This document shows, in pieces, positions 17,857 to 25,614 of a DNA stretch of 37,457 nt (positions within the stretch are counted from its first letter, which is position 1; each line of letters starts with the position of its first letter). Where the stretch lies: the NCBI RefSeq assembly GCF_935825525.1, contig NZ_CAKXZT010000175.1, forward strand, positions 1 to 37,457, written 5' to 3'. This DNA is from Mesorhizobium escarrei (lineage in GTDB: Bacteria; Pseudomonadota; Alphaproteobacteria; Rhizobiales; Rhizobiaceae). The notes beneath the pieces are model-generated. The model made no database searches. It was not told the DNA's origin and saw nothing but the letters and a program-made list of their open reading frames with translations. The position numbers were made by a program, and so were the translations under genes.

Positions 17857-18303
17857 CTACCGCTCGCCGTCCATCTCGGCGAGCTTGCGCACTCGGCGGC
17901 GGAAATCCTCGTCGGTCGAGAACTCGGCCGCGAGATAGGCCGTTACAAGGTCCTTGGCGAGCCAGGCACCGATGATCTGTGCGCCGATGCACATGACGTT
18001 GACGTCGTCGTGCTCGACCGATTGGTGGGCCGAATGCACGTCGTGGCAGACCGCCGCACGGATGCCCTTCACCTTGTTGGCCGCGATTGAAGCACCGACT
18101 CCCGTGCCGCACACCATCAGGCCGCGCTCCGCCTTGCCTGCGATGATCGATGACGTCACCGTCTTCGCGATGTCCGGAAAGTCCACCGGATTGGGATCGT
18201 AAGACCCGGCGTCGTGCACCTCGTGTCCCAGCGACTTGATGTGCTCGATGATTGTCGCTTTGAGCGGGAAGCCGGCGTGGTCGGAACCGATGACGATGCG
18301 CAT
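17857..18303 (-). CDS. RpiB/LacA/LacB-family sugar-phosphate isomerase
   Basis: A 148-residue isomerase of the RpiB fold. Family residues are present: Asp8-His9 (GSDHAGF), Cys65 in CGTGVG and His98 in SVEHDDVN. The CHDVHSAHQSVEHDD stretch differs from classical ribose-5-phosphate isomerase B and is closer, as I recall, to isomerases acting on tetrose or other sugar phosphates in alphaproteobacteria. The substrate is therefore open: ribose-5-phosphate or a four-carbon ketose phosphate. It is last in the gntR-dctPQM operon, 19 bases after dctM, and likely acts on the imported sugar or sugar acid once phosphorylated. No kinase or dehydrogenase is present, so the catabolic set is incomplete in this window. 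Confidence 0.85.
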   Translation of the reverse strand: MRIVIGSDHAGFPLKATIIEHIKSLGHEVHDAGSYDPNPVDFPDIAKTVTSSIIAGKAERGLMVCGTGVGASIAANKVKGIRAAVCHDVHSAHQSVEHDDVNVMCIGAQIIGAWLAKDLVTAYLAAEFSTDEDFRRRVRKLAEMDGER

Positions 18304-18322
18304 CTTCAGAATTCTCCTGGGG

Positions 18323-19600
18323 TTACTGAGCGATCATGCGGGGCAGCCACAAGGTGAGATCCTTCGCGAAGGTCAAGATCGCCAGCGTGGTCAGCAGCGG
18401 GATGTAGAAGGGCAGCAGCGCCTTGAGCAGTTGCCGGATCGAGACCTTGGCGATGTCGGCCACCAGAAAAAGCGACAGGCCCATCGGCGGTGTCAGCAGG
18501 CCGAGCATCAGATTGAAAATCGTTACGATGCCGAGCTGAACCGGGTCGACGCCTGCCAGCACCAGCGGCGGCGCGATGATCGGCACCAGCAGCAGTGTAG
18601 CCGTCGTGGAATCCAGGAACATGCCCGCCACAAAGAAGATGAGATTCGCGATGACGAGTAGCATTACCGGATCGCGTGAGAGGCCAAGCAGTGCGGCCGC
18701 GAAGCTCTGCGGCACTTGCTCGACCGCGAGGATCCAGCCAAAGAGGGCCGCTGCCGCCACAATGATCAGGATCGCCGAGGAACTGCGCGCGGTGAGCACG
18801 GCCGAGTTCCACAAATGATCGAGCGTCAACTCGCGGTAGAGCAGGGCGCTGATGAGGATGACGTAGACGGTGGTGATGGCCGCCGCCTCGGTCGGCGTGA
18901 AGGCGCCGGCTGTCATGCCGGCAATCATCAGGGCGGGCGCCACGACCGCGGGTAGCGCCGGCAGGAAGTCGCGTCCTACTTCCCACAGCGTCGGCCAGCG
19001 GTCGGCCCGCGGATGCTTGTGGATTGTCGCCACCACGAGCACCGTCAGCATCAGGAGCGCAGTGCACAGTATGGCGGGCACGATACCCGCGACCAGGAGC
19101 TGCACGATCGAGACGCTCGTCACCGAGCCGTAGACGATCAGGGGAATGGACGGCGGGAAGATCGGCCCCAGTGTCGCCGAGGCGCCGGTGACGGCGCCTG
19201 CGAAGGAGGCGTCGAATCCGCGCTTCTTCATCGCGTCGATCTCGATGCGTCCGAGTCCTCCGATATCGGCGAGCGCGGCGCCCGACATACCGGAGAAGAC
19301 CAAGCTGCCGAATACATTCACCTGCGCCAGACCGCCCGGCACGCGGCCGACCAGCGTGTAGGCAAACCGGAAGATGCGGTCGGTGATCCCCGACAGGTTC
19401 ATCAGATTGCCGACGAAGATGAACAGCGGAACCGCAACCAGCGGGAAGGAATCGAGCGCATAAGTGACGCGCTGTGCAAGGAGGCCGAGCGGAAGGCCTT
19501 CGATGACTACGTAGGCAATGGACGGCAGGAGGATGGCATAGACCACTGGAAAGCCGAGCATGAAGAGCGCCAGGAAGGCGATGACGACCGCGAAACCCAT
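18323..19600 (-). CDS. dctM: TRAP transporter large permease
   Basis: A 425-residue inner-membrane protein with about twelve hydrophobic segments, the ion-coupled channel of a TRAP importer. Family stretches include PLVAVPLFIFVGNLMNLSGI, FSGMSGAALADIGGLG, GASATLGPIFPPSIPLIVYG and LNLMLGLLTPPMG-like FNLMLGLLTPPMGLSLF. ATG 19600 is chosen because MGFAVVIAFLALFMLG opens the first segment and lies 1 base after the dctQ stop; the longer frame to 19981 is a shadow of dctQ. Uptake is driven by a sodium or proton gradient. Confidence 0.93.
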   Translation of the reverse strand: MGFAVVIAFLALFMLGFPVVYAILLPSIAYVVIEGLPLGLLAQRVTYALDSFPLVAVPLFIFVGNLMNLSGITDRIFRFAYTLVGRVPGGLAQVNVFGSLVFSGMSGAALADIGGLGRIEIDAMKKRGFDASFAGAVTGASATLGPIFPPSIPLIVYGSVTSVSIVQLLVAGIVPAILCTALLMLTVLVVATIHKHPRADRWPTLWEVGRDFLPALPAVVAPALMIAGMTAGAFTPTEAAAITTVYVILISALLYRELTLDHLWNSAVLTARSSSAILIIVAAAALFGWILAVEQVPQSFAAALLGLSRDPVMLLVIANLIFFVAGMFLDSTTATLLLVPIIAPPLVLAGVDPVQLGIVTIFNLMLGLLTPPMGLSLFLVADIAKVSIRQLLKALLPFYIPLLTTLAILTFAKDLTLWLPRMIAQ

Positions 19601-19601
19601 G

Positions 19602-20069
19602 TCAGACCGCGATATTGGTGTCGGCCTGCGGCGGCTTGCGCAGGTGGAGGAGGTGGACAAGAGCCGCGCCGGCGAAGCCGAACAAGGTCGCGCCCAGGAA
19701 GATCCAGAACGGGATGCCGAGCGTCGGCGTCGCGTTGGCCAGGTTCCTCGAAATGTTGGTTGCCGTGACATAGGCGAGGAAGCCGGTCGCGGCGATGGCG
19801 CCGATCGAGATCGACCAGTTGACGATCCCGCGCAGGCGCGCCGGCATCGCCGCCTTGAATTCGCCCATGACGATGTTCTCGCCGTTTTGCACCACCAGTG
19901 GATAGGCGCAGAAGACCAGGCAGATGAGCAGGAAGCGCGTGAACTCCTCGGCCCCGATGAAAGGCAGCACGAAGACGCCACGCATGATCACCTGCGCGGT
20001 CGGCACGAGCACGAGGCCGGCCATGATGATGACGACGAAAGCTGTAAGAATGCGTTCGGCGATGCGCAT
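19602..20069 (-). CDS. dctQ: TRAP transporter small permease
   Basis: A 155-residue membrane protein with four hydrophobic segments. It includes RGVFVLPFIGAEEFTRFLLICLVF, the region with the conserved Glu-Glu pair of the DctQ family. It forms a complex with the large permease. It lies between dctP (91-bp gap) and dctM (1-base gap), consistent with one leftward transcript. Confidence 0.92.
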   Translation of the reverse strand: MRIAERILTAFVVIIMAGLVLVPTAQVIMRGVFVLPFIGAEEFTRFLLICLVFCAYPLVVQNGENIVMGEFKAAMPARLRGIVNWSISIGAIAATGFLAYVTATNISRNLANATPTLGIPFWIFLGATLFGFAGAALVHLLHLRKPPQADTNIAV

Positions 20070-20160
20070 CGCGTCCTCCCTTCCGGCCGGCGAACCGGCG
20101 CTGGCGGCGACAATTTACCAAAGGGGTTGGCCGGGGCGCGAGCTCCGGCCGTGTCGTCGA

Positions 20161-21150
20161 TCACTTGACCGCCTGGATCTGCTCGATCAGCGGAGTGAAG
20201 TTCGGGAAGTCCTGCGCGATCTGCTTGTTGACGCCGTCGCGGAATGCGGCGATGTCCAGCCCGTCGGCCTCAGTGATGATGGTCATGCCGCGTCCCTTCA
20301 GCTCTTCGACGAGCTTGGCCTCGCCATCCTGGGCCATTTGCAGCGACTTCTTTGCCTCGTCGTCGAGCACTTTGGTGATCGAGGCGCGCTGCGCCTCAGT
20401 CAGGCCCTGCCAGACCTCCTCATTGACGAACACGGCGAGGACGGCACGCATGTGGCCGGTCATCGAGATATGTGACTGCACTTCGTTGAGGTTGTTCGAG
20501 GCGATCATGGTCAGCGGGTTCTCTTGCCCGACCACCACGCCCGTCATCAGGGCGGTCGGCAGTTCCGCGACCTCGACCGGAGTCGGGATAGCGCCGAACC
20601 CTTTGACCATCGAGACCCACAGCTCGAGCGGGACAGCGCGGAACGGCTTGCCGGCGAGATCAGCCGGCGTCTTGACCGGGAAGTTGGACGAGATCTGGCG
20701 GTCGCCGCGGTAGATGCGGCCGATGATGCGCACACCCTGTGCGACGAGCTTCTCGTTGAGCGCCTGCAGCGCGGGCGACGTCGCCGGGTCGGTCGCGGCA
20801 AGCGCATGCGCGCCGTCGCGGTAGATGAAGGGGGCGTTGAACACCGCCACTTCCGGCACGAGGCGTGCGAGCGAGGCGAAGTCGTGGTGGCCAATCGAGA
20901 TCGAGCCCATCTTGACGCCGTCGACCATCTCGGCGACGCCGCCGAGCTGGCTCGCCGGATAGACCGTCACGGTCACTTCGTTGTTCGTGGCGGCGGCGAT
21001 GCCTTTCGCGGCCTCGGCTGCGTAGATCGTCTGGATGTCGCCCTCGGCACCCACATGAGCATAGCGCAGCTCGGCGGAGAGCGCTGCGCCCGTCATGGCG
21101 AGCGCGACGGCTGCGCCCGTCAGTGCGTTGATGATGGTCCTGTGCAGCAT
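20161..21150 (-). CDS. dctP: TRAP transporter substrate-binding protein
   Basis: A 329-residue periplasmic protein. Residues 1-26 are a signal peptide (cleavage after AALSA). Arg171 in GKPFRAVP aligns with the arginine that binds the ligand carboxylate in DctP proteins, and GVVVGQENPL is the usual following motif. The ligand is thus probably an organic or sugar acid, in line with the RpiB-like isomerase in the operon and the FadR-type regulator. ATG 21150 is chosen by the signal peptide and the upstream GGGAGGA; the longer frame overlaps gntR. Confidence 0.93.
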   Translation of the reverse strand: MLHRTIINALTGAAVALAMTGAALSAELRYAHVGAEGDIQTIYAAEAAKGIAAATNNEVTVTVYPASQLGGVAEMVDGVKMGSISIGHHDFASLARLVPEVAVFNAPFIYRDGAHALAATDPATSPALQALNEKLVAQGVRIIGRIYRGDRQISSNFPVKTPADLAGKPFRAVPLELWVSMVKGFGAIPTPVEVAELPTALMTGVVVGQENPLTMIASNNLNEVQSHISMTGHMRAVLAVFVNEEVWQGLTEAQRASITKVLDDEAKKSLQMAQDGEAKLVEELKGRGMTIITEADGLDIAAFRDGVNKQIAQDFPNFTPLIEQIQAVK

Positions 21151-21185
21151 GTCGGAAATCCTCCCTTGATTTTCATGCCTGTTGC

Positions 21186-21926
21186 TTAGGTCTGCGGCCT
21201 CCGGGCGAAGGCCGAGATGAGGCTGCGGCGACGGAATTCGTCGCCAATGGCGAAATGGTCGCGGAGCTTGCGGTCGGCCGCGTCCGAATTGCGATCGACA
21301 ATCGATAAAAACACTTCGCGGTGCGCTTCCACGAGATAGTCCACGATGCCGGGCTCTGAGACGGTCACTTCGCGCCGCTGGACATGGCTGCGGCGCAGCA
21401 ATTCGCCGATCGCGCCATAGAGCGTGGCTAGTGCCTCGCTGTGCCCGGCCTCGACAATCGCTTGGTGGAAAGCGAAGTCGGCTGCGCCGCCCTCGATCGG
21501 ATCGTGCAGCGTGTCCATCAGCCGGGTGAGCTTCGAGCCGATGCGCTTCAGATCGCTTTCCGTCGCGCGCTCGCAGGCAAGCCGGATCGCCTGGCATTCG
21601 ATCGCGATGCGCGCCTGCATCACGTCGTCGAGGATGTCAGGCTGTTGAGCGAGGCTGAAGGTGAAGAAATCTGAGAGCACGTTGATGTCGGCCTGGCGGA
21701 CATAGGCGCCCTTGCCATGGCGGATATCGAGGAAGCCGAGCATGGCGAGCGAGCGCAATGCCTCGCGCAGCAGCGGCCGAGACACGCTGAGCCTCAGCGA
21801 CAGTTCACGCTCGCCCAGCAGGCGCTCGCCCGGCTTCAGGGTGCCGTTCAGCAACGCGTCGCGGAAGAAGGTGAACACCTTCTCTGCACCCGATAGGTCG
21901 TCGCCCTCGGCAAGCATCGTTGACAT
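21186..21926 (-). CDS. GntR-family regulator, FadR subfamily
   Basis: A 246-residue regulator. The winged HTH covers about residues 15-80 (LLGERELSLRLSVSRPLLREALRSLAMLGFLD). The all-helical FCD effector domain follows, with the metal-binding pattern D..FH (ADFAFHQAIVEAGHS) and later His residues. It is the first gene of the TRAP operon and lies 35 bases ahead of dctP, so it probably controls its own operon. ATG 21926 follows GGAGGAGAGG; an upstream ATG at 22001 would place the operator inside the gene. Two TGGTC-N-GACCA palindromes upstream are the likely binding sites. Confidence 0.9.
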   Translation of the reverse strand: MSTMLAEGDDLSGAEKVFTFFRDALLNGTLKPGERLLGERELSLRLSVSRPLLREALRSLAMLGFLDIRHGKGAYVRQADINVLSDFFTFSLAQQPDILDDVMQARIAIECQAIRLACERATESDLKRIGSKLTRLMDTLHDPIEGGAADFAFHQAIVEAGHSEALATLYGAIGELLRRSHVQRREVTVSEPGIVDYLVEAHREVFLSIVDRNSDAADRKLRDHFAIGDEFRRRSLISAFARRPQT

Positions 21927-21954
21927 CGGCCGCCTCTCCTCCCCGCTGGCCTTA

Positions 21955-22044
21955 CAGTGGTCTGACCACTGATTCCCGAACGGAGAGTCGATGTCAAGCA
22001 CCAGCCGTCAGGCGGGAGCGGCCAAGCTCGCGATGGTCGGACCA
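21955..22044 (-). promoter_or_regulatory. Promoter and paired operators of the gntR-TRAP operon
   Basis: CAGTGGTC-T-GACCACTG (21955-21971) is a perfect 17-bp palindrome. TGGTC-G-GACCA (22034-22044) repeats its core 76 bases upstream. On the leftward strand TTGACA (21992-21997) is followed after 17 bases by AATCAG (21969-21974), so the near operator covers the -10 box and the start point. The core fits the TGGT-N-ACCA pattern known for FadR-type GntR proteins. Repression with looping between the two sites is plausible. Confidence 0.65.
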
Positions 22045-22383
22045 ACCAGGGTGAATGTCTGCTATCGCTCTCTTGATGCCAGGAAGTCTGCTACCGGCCC
22101 CCCTTCGAGACCCTCAAGAATGCTGATCGTCGGCTCGTGGCGCAAACCGCGATCTCCAGCGTGGTCGCCACTAACGTCGCTTTCAGGCGGTGGCAAAGGC
22201 ATCCTCAACGGCTGATGTGCGGCGCCAAGCTGACTTTGAGGTGGCAAGTTCAAACCTAATGCCACTGGGCTGCATGTTCATGGTTGGCGCTTCGAAAGTT
22301 GCGTAAGATTGCAGTGCGGAATCGAACAGCGGAGCTGTGCCGGGTTCGTATCCATCACGATCAGGCCCAATAGAGATCCTTCG
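22045..22383. other. Gap between the GntR operators and the CDF gene, nothing recognised
   Basis: Only short frames without ribosome binding sites are present. The stretch separates the divergently placed TRAP operon and the end of the CDF gene. No clear terminator for the leftward CDF gene is visible in it. Confidence 0.4.
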
Positions 22384-23223
22384 CTACTCTGTCATTCGCG
22401 GCGACGCTACAGCAGCTTCGACCCGATGCTGGCAGCGAGACGGGTATCTTTGACACCCGCTCTTGCTCACATAACTGACAGATTGTTGGGTAGGCACAGC
22501 CGTTCGGTCGTGTGCGCCTTCGTTGTATTCGCTCCAGGCCTGCCGCAGGATTTGCACCGATGAGATTAGAAAGATTCCAGCCATAAGTCCGGCGACGGCC
22601 AGATCCGGCCATGCGCTCGACGTACTCCAAACGCCGAGAGCTGCGGCCATCACCACCATGTTGCCGATCGCGTCGTTGCGCGAGCACAGCCAAACCGAGC
22701 GGACATTCGCATCACCATCCTTGTAGGGCATCAGAAAACCAACGGAAGCGAGATTGGCGGCAAGGGCCAGAAAGCCGATGATGCCCATGACTTCCGCGCT
22801 GGGTACGCCGAGGATCAGCGTGTGATAGACGGTCGAACCGAAAACCCAGAGCGCCATCAGGCTGAGCGACAGACCCTTGAACAGCGCAGCCGTTGCGCGT
22901 GTCCTCAGGCTCGCACCGATAACCGCGAGGCTCAGCCCATAGGTGACGGTGTCAGCAAGGAAATCCAGTGCGTCGGCCTTGAGAGCCTGAGAACCGGCAA
23001 GTGAGCCGGCAGCCATTTCGGTCAGGAACATGGCGCCGTTAATGGCGATGACCGTCCAGAGCACACGCTTGTAGCGCGGGTTCATGCCGTCGAAGACCGG
23101 CACGCCACCCGAACAGCATGAGGCTTTCGCTGCATGATCTTGATCGCGCAGCTTCGCCGGCAGAACCAGCTGCGGCGGTCCCGCGCAGCTTTTGGTTTCG
23201 TGATCGCAGCAAGCTTCAGACAT
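22384..23223 (-). CDS. CDF-like heavy-metal cation transporter
   Basis: A 279-residue protein. The N-terminus is rich in Cys and His (SEACCDHETKSC, then KASCCSGG), a likely metal-binding tail. Five to six membrane segments follow from about residue 52. KADALDFLADTVTYG and CSRNDAIGNMVVM carry the Asp residues of the two intramembrane metal sites of cation diffusion facilitators. The last 45 or so residues after RQAWSEYNE are not typical and may be an addition from read-through into flanking DNA. It is divergent from a MerR gene and shares its promoter gap, so it is probably induced by a divalent metal and exports it from the cytoplasm. The metal cannot be named. Confidence 0.85.
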   Translation of the reverse strand: MSEACCDHETKSCAGPPQLVLPAKLRDQDHAAKASCCSGGVPVFDGMNPRYKRVLWTVIAINGAMFLTEMAAGSLAGSQALKADALDFLADTVTYGLSLAVIGASLRTRATAALFKGLSLSLMALWVFGSTVYHTLILGVPSAEVMGIIGFLALAANLASVGFLMPYKDGDANVRSVWLCSRNDAIGNMVVMAAALGVWSTSSAWPDLAVAGLMAGIFLISSVQILRQAWSEYNEGAHDRTAVPTQQSVSYVSKSGCQRYPSRCQHRVEAAVASPRMTE

Positions 23224-23286
23224 CGGTGACTCCTTGATGAAGACACTGTAGTGTCTCTAGTGGCTAGAGGTTCAAGAGGTTTTTTT
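23224..23286. promoter_or_regulatory. MerR-type promoter with 19-bp spacer
   Basis: On the leftward strand TTGAAC is followed after 19 bases by TACAGT. The dyad CTCTAG-CCA-CTAGAG (23255-23269) fills the spacer. The overlong spacer plus dyad is the hallmark of promoters that MerR proteins untwist on metal binding. A second dyad, AGACACT-GT-AGTGTCT, occupies 23241-23256 over the -10 region. Confidence 0.75.
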
Positions 23287-23712
23287 ATGGATCTGTCGAT
23301 TGGTGAATTGTCTCGTCGCGCGGCGGTGAAGGTACCGACGATCCGCTACTACGAGCAAATTGGCTTGATGCCCGAAACGGGTCGAACCGAAGGTAAGCAG
23401 CGACGGTATGGAAGGATGGCCGTGGCGCGGCTTGCCTTCATCCGGCACGCGCGAGAACTCGGGTTCGAAGTTGATGCGATCCGCACGCTACTTTCGTTGC
23501 AGGACAATCCGGATCAATCATGCGCCCGCGCCGACGAGATCGCGAAGGCGCGGCTGGTCGAGGTGGAGAAGCGCATCTCCAGTCTCAAGGCACTGCGCAA
23601 GGAATTGCGGAAGATGGTCGAGGAATGCGCCTGTGGGCGGGTCGGCGAATGTCGCGTGATCGAGACGCTCGCCGACCGAACTCATGCGCATGGGAAGTTA
23701 GCGGCAAGTTGA
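23287..23712 (+). CDS. MerR-family metal-responsive regulator
   Basis: A 141-residue regulator. The winged HTH covers residues 1-70 (IGELSRRAAVKVPTIRYYEQIGLMP). A dimerisation helix covers about 78-112. Cys79, Cys114, Cys116 and Cys122 sit at the metal-site positions of the ZntR/PbrR/CadR branch. ATG 23287 is chosen over 23251 because MDLSIGELS is the family start and AGAGG lies upstream; the longer version would begin inside the operator. It should activate the divergent CDF gene in response to a soft divalent metal. Confidence 0.9.
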   Translation: MDLSIGELSRRAAVKVPTIRYYEQIGLMPETGRTEGKQRRYGRMAVARLAFIRHARELGFEVDAIRTLLSLQDNPDQSCARADEIAKARLVEVEKRISSLKALRKELRKMVEECACGRVGECRVIETLADRTHAHGKLAAS

Positions 23713-23816
23713 TCCGACAGGTGATGGCAGCGTTCGCGGGACGGTCCTCGGGTTTGAAGTAGCAGACCATTTGCTCGACACCGCCTTGATGATGCCCCGG
23801 CGACGTGGCCAGGCGA

Positions 23817-24548
23817 CTAGGAATGGGTGTTGATGTCCTGCTCAATGTGCCGTGCTGATTCCAGAATGTCATCGAAACTCGGCGGAGTGCCGAAGATCAT
23901 GGCCGCCGTATTGGCATAGTCGCGCGCGAGCGCGTCCACCATCTTTGGAGCGGGCGCGATCGCGAAGCTGCCCGGGACTGCTGAGGCGAGGTCATAGTCG
24001 GGACGGTCGAAAAACATTCGTGCGTGCCGCACACAATCGGCGCCAAGATCGAGATCGCCGAGTGCGGCCTTTCCGGTCTCGGATCCGAGAAGACTGTGCA
24101 GGTCATAATAGTGCCGAGACACCCGCTGGCCTTCCTGCCGCAGTTCGCCGCGCCGCTCGTACCAGCGGCGCAATCCATGGGCGATCACCACTTTGTCCCA
24201 AAAGGTGCGGGTCGCCTCGATCGTGGTCACGTCCGCGACGGTGAGATCAATGCCTGCCGCTTCCTCCGCGACATAGGGCGTGATCGTGATGGGGCGATTG
24301 GGATCGAGCGCCGATTTCGCCCCGGACTCGAGGCGTATGGCCGGTCGCACATAGGCGCCGTCACGCGGCTCGACCTCGGGATACCAGAGCAGCAGGGTCT
24401 GACCATCGGCATCGGCTTCGTCGAGCTCCACCCGTCCGGCGCCGTTCGTAATGTCGGCAAGTTGAGCGGTGAGGAAGTCTCGCAGCGGTCCTGTGATATA
24501 CGCACGGCAGGCGTCCCGGATAGCGTCGAGCTTGGCGCGGCGCTTCAT
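23817..24548 (-). pseudogene. AbiEii toxin, C-terminal part (split gene)
   Basis: 243 codons that continue the AbiEii/AbiGii nucleotidyltransferase begun at 24883. They include HYYDLHSLL and FFDRPDYDLASAVPGSF-type stretches of the family's second half. The frame opens with an ATG that overlaps the stop of the N-terminal part (ATGA at 24545-24548), so coupled translation of two pieces is possible. Otherwise the gene is dead. Restoring one base in the second 24-bp unit (24551-24573) rejoins the two frames as one protein of about 360 residues. The DNA repeat and frames are direct observations; loss of function is inference. Confidence 0.75.
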
Positions 24549-24883
24549 GTTCGACAGTCCCTCAAGTCTTCGATCGACAGTCCCTCAAGCTCTTCGACGG
24601 AGGCAGCCTCGTCGAGATCGTCGCGGAACACGGTAACGTCGATGTCCTCGGAAAAACGCTGGATGAGGCCATAGCCTTTTGACAGCGACGTCCCGCCCTT
24701 GAACAGCAACCGAGGTTCGCCCGCAGGGCGATCGTGATAGAGCGCATCGAGCGTCCAGCAGACCCAGAAGTCCTTTTCGACATTGCCGACCGGAGCACCA
24801 ATGCGATTGGCCGTGGCGAGGAACAGGTCGAGCCGGTCACGCGGCAGCGCGCCGATGATCTGGCGGTAGGCGTCGGTACTCAT
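24545..24883 (-). pseudogene. AbiEii toxin, N-terminal catalytic part (split gene)
   Basis: 112 residues from ATG 24883, overlapping the antitoxin stop by ATGA. The nucleotidyltransferase core is intact: FKGGTSLSKGYGLIQRFSEDIDVTV carries the GGTS and the DxD pair that bind nucleotide and metal. AbiE toxins of this fold (MenT-like) transfer nucleotides, in known cases to tRNA. The frame ends early (SIEDLRDCRT then TGA) because of the tandem repeat 24551-24597. Whether this part alone folds or acts is unknown. Confidence 0.78.
24551..24597. repeat. 24-bp tandem duplication with a one-base loss in the toxin gene
   Basis: Copy 1 (24574-24597) has 24 bases and copy 2 (24551-24573) has 23. They share TCGACAGTCCCTCAAG and then differ by a single missing base (CTCTTCGA versus TCTTCGA). 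An exact 24-bp duplication would keep the frame; the missing base causes the frameshift. Confidence 0.85.
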
Positions 24884-25545
24884 GGCTTCGCCTCGTGCGG
24901 GTCCGCCCTCAGGATTTCGCGGAGGAACTCCTGCATCCAGATCGGCACGGCGGAGAGACCGGCGCGCAGATCCTCGCGAATGGCCTCGCCGTGCTTGGGG
25001 TCGGCAAACAGACGGCGCAACGTCGCCTGGATACGCCTCCGTTCGCCCTTCTGGGTCAGCATGTCCTGCATCCAATGCAAGGCCTGGACGACCCGCATCC
25101 CCGGCCGATCCGCCCAATAGAGGCGGCTAGGGGCAGCGTATTTGAAGTGGATTTCCTGTGTGCCGAGTTTGATTGGCTTCAACCGCGCATCGACCAGCAC
25201 TTCTATACGTGCGGGGACGGCGGTCGTCAGGCCGAGGTCGTTGGCGGCCGTCATACCATCGATGACGGCGCGCGCCCGATCGCGGCGCGTGACGGCGCGG
25301 ATCACAGCGCGATAGTCCGGCACGGTGGCGCGGCCAGTCAGGTTGTTCGTGCGCGGCCGGTCATAGAGGCCTCGGTCGATCCGGCGCAGCGCCCCGGCGG
25401 CTGTCAGGCGCTGCAGGGTTTTGTCCACGGCGGCGCGCGCGCCGAGATCGGCGAAGTCGCCGGGGGTCCAGACTTCGTCGGGTTTGGACTCAATGCGGGC
25501 AAGCAGGCGCGAGCGAAGGTCGGTATCGGGCTCAACTACGGGCAT
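24880..25545 (-). CDS. AbiEi-like antitoxin/repressor (DUF6088 type)
   Basis: A 221-residue protein encoded just ahead of the AbiEii toxin with a 4-base overlap. An N-terminal winged-HTH-like region (residues about 10-70, GDFADLGARAAVDKTLQRLTAAGALRRIDRGLYD) precedes an antitoxin C-terminal domain. AbiEi proteins neutralise the toxin indirectly (type IV systems) and repress the operon through promoter inverted repeats, and two such repeats lie upstream. ATG 25545 is chosen over TTG 25563, which lies inside the operator. There is no ribosome binding site, and the promoter suggests a leaderless transcript. Confidence 0.82.
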   Translation of the reverse strand: MPVVEPDTDLRSRLLARIESKPDEVWTPGDFADLGARAAVDKTLQRLTAAGALRRIDRGLYDRPRTNNLTGRATVPDYRAVIRAVTRRDRARAVIDGMTAANDLGLTTAVPARIEVLVDARLKPIKLGTQEIHFKYAAPSRLYWADRPGMRVVQALHWMQDMLTQKGERRRIQATLRRLFADPKHGEAIREDLRAGLSAVPIWMQEFLREILRADPHEAKP

Positions 25546-25614
25546 GTCCGAAGTATGCGACAAGTTTCGGACAAAGACAAGGTGCGAGTCCGAAGTATGC
25601 TACAATTTTCGGAC
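25546..25614 (-). promoter_or_regulatory. AbiE operon promoter with two 27-bp inverted-repeat operators
   Basis: Each operator is GTCCGAA, 13 bases, TTCGGAC, at 25546-25572 and 25588-25614, 42 bases (four turns) apart in the same orientation. On the leftward strand TTGTCT, 17 bases, CATACT forms a promoter whose -10 lies in the first operator. Six bases after CATACT comes ATG 25545, so transcription should begin at or beside the start codon. This fits autoregulation by the AbiEi-like protein. Confidence 0.7.

Noticed and set aside
17857..18090. Continuation of the unrecognised frame to 18090
   Set aside because: It is antisense to the well-conserved rpiB gene, so it is not real coding sequence.
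18323..19981. A 552-codon frame for the TRAP permease
   Set aside because: The first 127 codons are a shadow of dctQ; MGFAVV at 19600 is the natural start.
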